The translations under genes and the position numbers were made by a program. A stretch of 64,000 nt of DNA from an uncultured Bacteroidales bacterium (GTDB lineage: Bacteria > Bacteroidota > Bacteroidia > Bacteroidales > Paludibacteraceae), in NCBI GenBank assembly GCA_902769535.1, contig CACXPH010000001.1, forward strand, positions 1-64,000, written 5' to 3'. The notes beneath the pieces were generated by a model. That model did not search any database, had not been told where the DNA came from, and saw only the letters and a list, made by a program, of their open reading frames with translations. Below, piece after piece: positions 59,501-64,000 of this stretch (the stretch's first letter is position 1; each line of letters opens with the position of its first letter).

Positions 59501-61116
59501 CGCACCGACTCAACAGCGAGAACGTGAACGTGACTGTGGCGGACTCGACGGGTAAGGTGATAGCCGTGACGGTCAAGCCGGACGGCAACACGAAGGTGAC
59601 CCTGACGCCGAAGAGTGACTGTGCACAGGCCACCGTGACCGTCACGACGCGTGACCCGAATGAGCGCACACCCAAGCAGGTGGCGGCAGACATGTTCGCA
59701 TATGTAGGAACAATGTTCCGTAAGTTGAATATCACCTACCGCGAGACGAACTCCATGACCGTACCGGGCTTCAGTCCGGAGGCCGGTTTCATGGGTCAGC
59801 GTAAGGTCAACGGCGCTTACGCGCCGGGCTTTGATTTCGCGTTCGGATTTATTCCGAATGACTTCGTAGAGAAAGCCAAAGAGCGTGGCTGGTTGTCAGG
59901 CGATACGAGTGTGGTACAACCTGCTGCACGCGCCATGACGAGTGATCTGGATATCAAGTTAACCCTCGAACCGCTGCCCGGTCTGAAAGTGCAGTTGAGC
60001 GGTAAACGCTACCTGGCACAATCGACCTCGATCATCTATAGTTACGACCGTCTGCAGGAGAACATGACGGGTTCGTTCAATATCACGTCTTGCGCTATCG
60101 GAACGATGTTCAGTCGTGTTGGCACGCAGGAAGAGAATTTCGCTAATAGCGCGTATGACCAGTTCCTCGCGAACCGTGACGTGCTGCGTGACCGCGTGGA
60201 GGCGCAGTACGAAGGAGCGGTCTATCCGGACGCAGGCTTCCTGCAAGGAAGTATCTTTGCCGGTAAGACCTTCGACGCCAGCAAAGGTCATGTATCCAAT
60301 AACTCCGCCGATGTACTCGTGCCGGCCTTCTTAGCGGCTTACACGGGTCGCGACGCGCATAAGATGGACATGAACCCGCTGTTAGGTATCCTGCGGATCT
60401 TGCCGAACTGGTCTGTGACCTACGACGGACTCGGTAAGTTACCGTGGATGAAAGATCATTTCAAGGCCGTGACGCTCACGCACGCCTATACGTGTAAGTA
60501 CGCCATCGGTTCGTTTGGGTCTTACTCGACTTGGGTACCGGCGCAAGGTGAGAGCGGTAAGATGATCGGTTTCGTGCGCGACGTGACAACCGACCAACCG
60601 ATCCCGAGTTCGGCATACGATATCTCGAACGTGACGATCACCGAGGCCTTCAGTCCGCTCATCGGTCTGAACCTGACGATGAAGAACAGTCTGAGTCTCA
60701 AGGCAGAGTACCGCAAGCAACGTAACTTAGCGCTCAACGTGACCAGCGTCCAACTGACCGAAGGTCATACGTCCGAGTTTGTAGTGGGTGCCGGCTATAC
60801 AGTCAAGAACCTCAATTTCATCACCAAGAAGAAAGACGGCGGACAGAAGAAAGTGAGCAACGACCTCAAGTTGCAAGTCGATGTGTCGTACAAGGACGTG
60901 AAGATGTTACTCCGTAAGATCGACGAAGGTATCACGCAGGCTTCGAGCGGAAACAAGGTGCTGGCTATCAAGATCAGTGCGGATTACGTGCTGAGTCAGA
61001 AGATCAACCTGCAACTCTTCTACGACCACCAAGGCACGACACCGCTCATCTCCAGCAGTTACCCCGTTAAGGCGGACAATATAGGACTGAATATCAAACT
61101 CATGCTGACGCGATGA
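53521..61116 (+). CDS. sprA: Type IX secretion translocon SprA/Sov
   Basis: 2531 residues, in the size range of the SprA/Sov family. No ATG is near; the TTG at 53521 opens a signal peptide (RLLYILLLILLPSMMVAQ). After a Lys/Glu/Ala-rich helical N-terminus come repeated strand-rich blocks with family phrases such as GPADKVFGPGGVQLKMQGSAE and GNPTLEDVETIMIGVRN. SprA is the 36-strand outer-membrane barrel of type IX secretion; cargo with C-terminal sorting domains is encoded in this window. Odd points: a short repeat in the N-terminal linker (SPNDG, SLNDG), and a Gly/Arg-rich insert (GGGRSGGRAGGRAF) near residue 1965. The following gene overlaps by 4 bases. Confidence 0.97.
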   Translation: MRNRLLYILLLILLPSMMVAQAPAAGTKPKTLKELVAEEKARKEAEKAAKAANDANKSPNDGMSATSSLNDGKTPEEAADIVTETDSAIWAPTRVKQLGVQNYGELTQPSSSLDLRDPGNITTSVEYQPETGMYIIRTKIGDTEITTPYLLTQDEYNHYAERQIMHSYWQKKISEVEHNNESKFDITDMKFNIGPADKVFGPGGVQLKMQGSAELLFGFKHQYIDNPSLTVRARNNNIFDFDEKIQASIQGKVGTKLNFNLSYNTEASFSFDQQNLKLNYKGEEDDIIQSIEAGNVTMDLPSSLIRGSQALFGIKTNLKFGKFRIQALVSQQNSEAQTVSSKGGAQMTKFDISGDNYDENRHFFLSHFFRDRYEQAMSSVPYIASGIQINKIEVWITNKRANYEQARNVVAFVDLGEQKQHLQNTSWAANDIAAPENVANDLYAQIKTTDFRNIQQTSSALEGFNGMEGGVDYEKIESARLLTSSEYTLNSALGYISLKSALNQDEVLAVAYEYTYNGKVYQVGEFSTDGSEDLRAPNALALKMLKAGANAPDKKGRGTWDLMMKNIYSLGATSIQSDKFELYVTYRNDSVGTDMQYLNEGPISGKQLIRVMDLDRLDQKNNPSPDGRFDFVEGLTIYASNGKIIFPVLEPFGSHLASALGNDERLTKKYCYQELYDSTLVIAQELSEKNKFHLTGKYKGTNGSEIRLGAMNVPRGSVTVTAGGATLIENVDYTVDYTMGTVTILNTSILESGTNVDVKLENQSTFSMQRKSLFGAHLEYEFNKDLTIGGTIMHLRERPLTTKVNTGSEPLANTIWGVNGSWKTEMQWLTNAIDKIPWITATAPSTFSINAEFAHLIPGHTNDVGSIGTAYIDDFENTTTNIDVHYPSYWFLASTPYPFSESRDINKISYNQNRALLAWYAVDPIFGYPQTNTPEHIRNDLTVLSDHRTRIVYQDEIYPNKQEATNVDTKLSVLNLSYYPQERGPYNVSASEINNRGELTNPKKRWGGIMRRLDNTDFEKANIEYIQFWLMDPALTNPDGYDGELYINLGDISEDILRDGKKAFEHGLPISAEDKGRIDSTIWGYVPKTTSTVVAFSNESGARPKQDVGLNGLSSAQEQKWPIYMQYVNDLQAKVDADVLSQWRNDAFSPLNDPAGDNFHYYRGTDYDQQEVPVLKRYKHFNGTEGNSPDTESQTESYGTASTLTPDIEDINQDNTLNEYEKYYQYKVILRPDMMEVGRQHISEKKVAKVTLRNGETQDVTWYQFKIPLKGDSSDVKTVGSIRNWKSVRFMRMYMTGFDHETHLRFATMDLVRGEWRQYTRDLYPIGTPVNSGAAIDVQTVNIEENSTRTPVNYVLPPGVSRQTDPGQAQLIAQNEQAMVLRVMNLSPKDARAMYKNTHYDMRQYKNLQMFVHAEMMEALDPTLQDGDMSCFIRIGSDLRNNYYEYEIPLHLTPAGQYNNNSEKDRMVVWPEENMFDFELKTLTAAKIARNKAKRSGNEGVSNTIPYVIYDDANGKPQNKITVLGNPTLEDVETIMIGVRNTGRTDHTAEIWVNELRLSQFNEQGGVAAMANMSLAISDIAQVNVAGRLETAGYGSIESNVLDRNLDNFYQLSVSAALEAGRLFPEKAKIQMPLYVSYSNETTSPDYDPLDTDVKLKETLETFDTKAERDSIKQMSNTVHESTSFSVSNLKVNIHSKKKDMFYDPANFSISASYNKQSEHSPEMEANMTTDQKGSFTYAYSFNPKPWEPFAKVEKVSKVKFLKEMNFYYLPQSWSFNTNMHRTFSHMKMRDLTNSGFDAKDLTFSKDFTWDRHVDIKYDFTKNMKFSFQSAMNAIIDEGTYTPEILKGQYFDAEFNHDQYEAWKDTIQHSLAKWGSPYTYQQVFTASWNVPFNRIPGLDALTGNASYNANYNWTRTASTKADTDLGNTVSSLQSWQVDGGINFETWYGKSKYWKTMTQRYGGGRSGGRAGGRAFKPKTYTQTVQLKKGEAIEITHRLNSENVNVTVADSTGKVIAVTVKPDGNTKVTLTPKSDCAQATVTVTTRDPNERTPKQVAADMFAYVGTMFRKLNITYRETNSMTVPGFSPEAGFMGQRKVNGAYAPGFDFAFGFIPNDFVEKAKERGWLSGDTSVVQPAARAMTSDLDIKLTLEPLPGLKVQLSGKRYLAQSTSIIYSYDRLQENMTGSFNITSCAIGTMFSRVGTQEENFANSAYDQFLANRDVLRDRVEAQYEGAVYPDAGFLQGSIFAGKTFDASKGHVSNNSADVLVPAFLAAYTGRDAHKMDMNPLLGILRILPNWSVTYDGLGKLPWMKDHFKAVTLTHAYTCKYAIGSFGSYSTWVPAQGESGKMIGFVRDVTTDQPIPSSAYDISNVTITEAFSPLIGLNLTMKNSLSLKAEYRKQRNLALNVTSVQLTEGHTSEFVVGAGYTVKNLNFITKKKDGGQKKVSNDLKLQVDVSYKDVKMLLRKIDEGITQASSGNKVLAIKISADYVLSQKINLQLFYDHQGTTPLISSSYPVKADNIGLNIKLMLTR
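53691..53737. repeat. In-frame repeat in sprA N-terminal linker
   Basis: GTCGCCTAATGATGGAA and GTCGCTCAATGATGGAA, 30 bp apart, differ at two bases. They are translated as SPNDG and SLNDG. Confidence 0.8.
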
Positions 61117-61574
61117 TGCGTATCGGAATCATAGGACCGGAGAGCACAGGGAAGACGACCCTAGCCAAAGAGTTAGCCGAGCGCTATCAGGGGATCTATG
61201 TGCCGGAGTACGCGCGGGAGTTTGTAGAGAAAAAAGGCTCGACGGAGGTAACATGGGATGAGCTCTGCGAGATAGCGAAGAAGCAAATTGAACGGTTAGC
61301 GATTAGGGATGAGGGATTAGTGGTTTTTGACACGGAGCTGATCATTACGAAAGTATGGTTTGACTACGCGTTCGGACGCTGGCCTGAGTGGTTAGACGAG
61401 GCGATAAAGCAGTACCCCATGGACGTCTATGTCATTCTCTATCCGGATCTACCATGGGAGCCCGACCCTGCGCGCAGTAACGGTTCGGACGAGATTCGAA
61501 TGGAACTGTTCGAGCGCTACAAGCAAGAGGTGGAAGCATTAGGAATCGAGCATTATTTGGTGAAACATAACTAA
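61113..61574 (+). CDS. NadR-like P-loop kinase
   Basis: 153 residues. The P-loop is GPESTGKTT (residues 8-16), followed by VPEYAREFVEKKG and FDTELIITKVWFDYAFG, which matches the AAA ATPase / NadR C-terminal ribosylnicotinamide kinase-like family. It may phosphorylate nicotinamide riboside; other nucleoside substrates are possible. It starts at ATGATG overlapping the sprA stop by 4 bases. A short array is translated in frame (ERLAIRDEGLVV), in place of a variable loop. Confidence 0.78.
   Translation: MMRIGIIGPESTGKTTLAKELAERYQGIYVPEYAREFVEKKGSTEVTWDELCEIAKKQIERLAIRDEGLVVFDTELIITKVWFDYAFGRWPEWLDEAIKQYPMDVYVILYPDLPWEPDPARSNGSDEIRMELFERYKQEVEALGIEHYLVKHN
61291..61323. repeat. In-frame tandem array GATTAGG(G/T) in the NadR-like gene
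   Basis: Four quasi-copies of a 7-8 base GGTTAGC/GATTAGG/GATGAGG unit translated as ERLAIRDEGLV. The word is close to the ruvA linker array. Confidence 0.8.
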
Positions 61575-61602
61575 CACAATATTAACTTATTTTTTAACGA
61601 CC

Positions 61603-62964
61603 ATGACTACATTTAGTGCACAAGACTTAGAGCAATTACAAGCTCGAGGCATTTCTGTGGAAAAGGCGGAAGCGCAGTTGGAGTGTTTCCGTAATGGTTT
61701 TCCCGAGTTAGACATCGTAGCTCCTGCATCGACGAAGAAGGGCATTCTCGCTCCGAAACGCGCCGAGCAGGAAGCGTACATCGCTGCATGGCAACAGTAC
61801 CTGAAAGAGGGTCATAAGATCCTTAAGTTCGTTCCGGCTTCGGGTGCAGCCAGCCGTATGTTCAAGAACCTATTCCAGTACCTGGAGGACGGTATTGAGA
61901 CGCCGTTCATTCAGGAGTTTCTGGCTAACAAAGACAAGTTCGCTTTCGGTCCGCAACTCGCAGGCAAAGAAGGTCAAGAGGCGGTTCGTTACCTGCTTAA
62001 CGACATGAAGTACGGCGAACTGCCGAAGGGTTTGCTGCTCTTCCATAAGTACCGTGACGGTGCGCGCACACCGGCGTTGGAGCACCTCGTAGAAGGCGCA
62101 CAATACTGCATAGCTCCTGCTAAAGAAGGCGAGAAGCCGACCGTTTATCTGCATTTTACCGTCAGCCATGACCACCTGCCGCTCTTCCGTCAGCACATCG
62201 CAGAGAACCTACCTAAGTTCGAGGACAAATACGGCGTGAAGTATGACGTGACGTTCAGTGAGCAGCTGCCGAGTACGGATACGATAGCAGCCAATCCGGA
62301 CGGTACGCCGTTCAGGACGAAGGACGGTAAGTTGCTCTTCCGTCCGGGTGGACACGGAGCGCTCATCGAGAACCTCAACCAGCAGGACGCAGATATCGTC
62401 TTCATCAAGAATATTGACAACGTCGTGCCTGATCGCCTCAAGAAAGATACGATCCGTTACAAACAGATCCTCGCGGGTGTGCTCGTGACCGAGCAGAAAC
62501 GCGTGTTTGAAGCGCTGAAGGATCCGAACCTGAGTGATGAAGAGCGTGCTAAACTGAACCGTCCTATCCGTGTATGCGGCGTGGTGAAGAACACGGGCGA
62601 ACCCGGTGGTGGTCCGTTCCTCGTTCGTGACGAAGACGGTTCGATTAGTTGCCAGATCCTCGAGTCCACGCAAATCAGCGACCCGGAGTTGATGAAGCAG
62701 AGTACGCACTTCAATCCGGTGGATCTCGTATGCGCTATTCGCGATTATGAAGGCAAGCCGTTTGACCTGCCCAAGTACGTCGATCCGAAGACCGGCTTCA
62801 TCTCCAATAAGAGTAAGGACGGTAAGGAACTGTTAGCACTCGAGTTACCGGGTCTGTGGAACGGCGCGATGGCAAAATGGAACACCATCTTCGTAGAAGT
62901 GCCGGTAAGCACCTTCAATCCGGTGAAGACCGTGAACGACTTGCTCCGCGAGCAGCACCAGTAA
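61603..62964 (+). CDS. DUF4301 family protein
   Basis: 453 residues, complete. The N-terminal part (FSAQDLEQLQARGISVEKAEAQLECFRNGFP) and the central FVPASGAASRMFKNLFQYLEDG are characteristic of DUF4301, with LLFHKYRDGARTPALEHLVE, FRPGGHGALIENLNQQDADIVFIKNIDNVV and GVVKNTGEPGGGPF. The latter blocks resemble nucleotidyl-transferase sugar-phosphate folds, but no activity is established. Cytosolic, no signal peptide. It follows the NadR-like gene by 28 bases and ends before a hairpin terminator. Confidence 0.9.
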   Translation: MTTFSAQDLEQLQARGISVEKAEAQLECFRNGFPELDIVAPASTKKGILAPKRAEQEAYIAAWQQYLKEGHKILKFVPASGAASRMFKNLFQYLEDGIETPFIQEFLANKDKFAFGPQLAGKEGQEAVRYLLNDMKYGELPKGLLLFHKYRDGARTPALEHLVEGAQYCIAPAKEGEKPTVYLHFTVSHDHLPLFRQHIAENLPKFEDKYGVKYDVTFSEQLPSTDTIAANPDGTPFRTKDGKLLFRPGGHGALIENLNQQDADIVFIKNIDNVVPDRLKKDTIRYKQILAGVLVTEQKRVFEALKDPNLSDEERAKLNRPIRVCGVVKNTGEPGGGPFLVRDEDGSISCQILESTQISDPELMKQSTHFNPVDLVCAIRDYEGKPFDLPKYVDPKTGFISNKSKDGKELLALELPGLWNGAMAKWNTIFVEVPVSTFNPVKTVNDLLREQHQ

Positions 62965-62994
62965 AGTTTAAAGTTGAAAGTTTAAAGTTTAAAG
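62962..62994. repeat. Heptamer array TTTAAAG after the DUF4301 gene
   Basis: Four quasi-copies of the 7-base unit TTTAAAG/TTGAAAG start at the DUF4301 stop codon and run to the terminator. Confidence 0.9.
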
Positions 62995-62995
62995 A

Positions 62996-63023
62996 AATAA
63001 GCGCCTCGAAAGGGGCGCTTATT
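62996..63023. terminator. Bidirectional terminator between convergent genes
   Basis: Perfect 10-bp stem AATAAGCGCC / GGCGCTTATT with an 8-base loop, between the rightward DUF4301 gene and the leftward DUF5020 gene, which ends 3 bases after it. Confidence 0.85.
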
Positions 63024-63025
63024 GT

Positions 63026-63799
63026 TTAGTCAAACGTCCATTTGATGCCCAGGCAGGGGTTACACATGAAACCGTTACCGGTGAAGTTATAACTAAACTC
63101 GATCTCGGTGCCGATATGGAGGTTCGGACATTTGAACCAACGACCCACGTTGTACCACAACTGCGGTTCGCTGATCATCACGAAGGATTGACCTTCTGCA
63201 TTACGCTGTCCCCATATATCGAGGAAACCCGAGAAACGCAGACCGGGTGCCGTACAGAAATCATCACAACCCCACACGAACGTGAACTGCAGCGGTACTT
63301 GGTTCGCGAGCTTATTGTAGTCATCTACAATATATTTGTATAGCAACTCGAGGTTGAAGATATTCTTATAATCGGGGGTATGCAGGCAATAGTTGAGACC
63401 GACGAGTGCGGCATGATTGATGCCGTATCCGCGAATATCTCCTACCGCGTCCTTATAGAGCCCTAACCCACCGTTGTACTCCACCTGAACACTCAGGTCT
63501 TTGGCCTTCGTGTTGCCCCAGAAATTAAGACAACGCGCGATCTCAAAATACCCTTGGAACGGAGTGTTCTTGGGGTCGTTGGGGTTGATGTTATAATCCA
63601 GATCGATGAACGCAAAGGTATTCCCCCAGTTATCCGGATAGAACAACTCCAAGGTGGTCGTCACGCGGTTCGTTCGCTGGTTCGCGCAGGCCGTGCCCAG
63701 AGACCCGAAATCGTAGTAGATCTGCAGGTTAGTGCCTGCCTGCGCACTGAGCGCAAGCAAGCACATTCCTACTATAAGCGTTAACCTATAACCTTTCAC
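63026..63799 (-). CDS. DUF5020 (Tsx-like) outer-membrane protein
   Basis: 257 residues. Signal peptide (LTLIVGMCLLALSAQAG), then a beta-barrel with TNLQIYYDFGSLG, DNWGNTFAFIDLDYN and a C-terminal YNFTGNGFMCNPCLGIKWTFD. It matches DUF5020, a family resembling the nucleoside channel Tsx. It may be a nucleoside or small-solute channel (inference). Several Cys (CDDFC, CNPC) are unusual for a barrel. The start (MKGYRLT) and its leader lie in an AGGTTATA-like quasi-repeat. It follows the partial gene upstream by 2 bases. Confidence 0.85.
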   Translation of the reverse strand: MKGYRLTLIVGMCLLALSAQAGTNLQIYYDFGSLGTACANQRTNRVTTTLELFYPDNWGNTFAFIDLDYNINPNDPKNTPFQGYFEIARCLNFWGNTKAKDLSVQVEYNGGLGLYKDAVGDIRGYGINHAALVGLNYCLHTPDYKNIFNLELLYKYIVDDYNKLANQVPLQFTFVWGCDDFCTAPGLRFSGFLDIWGQRNAEGQSFVMISEPQLWYNVGRWFKCPNLHIGTEIEFSYNFTGNGFMCNPCLGIKWTFD

Positions 63800-63801
63800 C
63801 T

Positions 63802-64000
63802 TTACTCTTCAGCCTCAGCCGTCTCCGGTTCGTTAACGAGGATATTCTTGATTTCCCAAGTCGAGCAGGTCTGATCGGGCAGACTCTTGTAACGGAAACC
63901 GATATAGATGATCTGGTCTTTCCAAGCGCTCAGGTCAAGACGACCGGTGTTGAAGAAGTTCCAACTGTTAGCGTCCGGGAAGCCGGTCTTACCGTCGAAC
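63802..64000 (-). CDS. Secreted protein, C-terminal fragment (runs off the window)
   Basis: The last 65 codons of a leftward gene are present, reading DANSWNFFNTGRLDLSAWKDQ, then IIYIGFRYKSLPDQTCSTWE, and ending in NEPETAEAEE. The aromatic, beta-rich pattern with DLSAWKDQIIYIGFRYKS resembles the 'choice-of-anchor J' domain of secreted Bacteroidota proteins. The 5' end is outside the window, so length and signal are unknown. It is tightly linked to the DUF5020 gene (2-base gap). Confidence 0.75.
   Translation of the reverse strand, partial: FDGKTGFPDANSWNFFNTGRLDLSAWKDQIIYIGFRYKSLPDQTCSTWEIKNILVNEPETAEAEE

Overview
The window is chromosomal DNA from a member of the Bacteroidota, most likely order Bacteroidales. 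The evidence is a 16S rRNA 5' end of that group at the left edge, promoters of the Bacteroidota form (TTTG, 19-20 nt, TAnnTTTG) in front of many genes, a SprA/Sov type IX secretion translocon, several secreted proteins with type IX-like C-terminal tails, TonB-linked outer-membrane receptors, Omp28 lipoproteins, and group-typical DUF families (DUF4301, DUF5020, DUF3078, DUF6029, DUF2520). I cannot name the species. No phage, insertion sequence, CRISPR array or tRNA gene is visible. Almost all of the window is intact single-copy gene content.

Layout, left to right. 1-0.5 kb: start of an rRNA operon running off the left edge, with its promoter. 0.5-7.5 kb: a tight minus-strand operon of envelope proteins rich in CxxC motifs (TonB-dependent receptor, TlpA-like thioredoxin, DUF6029 protein, two Omp28-type lipoproteins and a small Cys-rich secreted protein). 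7.7-20 kb: dnaK, era, an M16 peptidase, threonine catabolism (kbl-tdh), gdhA and an outer-membrane receptor. 20-27.6 kb: an AraC regulator overlapping a sensor kinase, a divergent membrane transporter with tRNA methyltransferase trmN6, then rny, zapA, a coiled-coil gene and a DUF3078 protein. 28-33.8 kb: a 1203-residue secreted protein followed by queF-queC-queD-queE for queuosine precursor synthesis. 33.8-38.5 kb: a DJ-1 protein, then pdxJ-exbB-exbD-tonB and a beta-CASP metallo-hydrolase. 38.6-46 kb: an S9 peptidase, an acyl-ACP thioesterase, a free-standing NrdJ-like C-terminal domain, RNase G, a 29-residue basic protein missed by normal ORF cut-offs, HU, mutY and a DUF2520 protein. 46-52.4 kb: a surface locus of five small lipoproteins with matching leaders, a BspA-type leucine-rich repeat protein and a membrane-bound AraC regulator. 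52.6-64 kb: ruvA, sprA, a NadR-like kinase, DUF4301, DUF5020 and a truncated secreted protein.

The most unusual content is repeat architecture. (1) Many gene junctions hold short arrays of 7-8 bp or longer units. The unit differs from site to site but the build is the same, and several arrays are translated in frame inside conserved proteins (RuvA, MutY, TrmN6, the NadR-like kinase, Omp28, SprA). (2) A GC-rich palindromic element of about 38 bp occurs three times, twice inside reading frames. (3) Three upstream elements share a layout of exact 11-bp direct repeats followed by an AT-only hairpin, always in the same polarity relative to the next gene. (4) Two 17-bp direct repeats, 21 bp apart, sit where the -33 box should be in front of the leucine-rich repeat gene, directly beside a gene for an AraC-family regulator. 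This suggests a self-contained, regulator-controlled surface lipoprotein locus.
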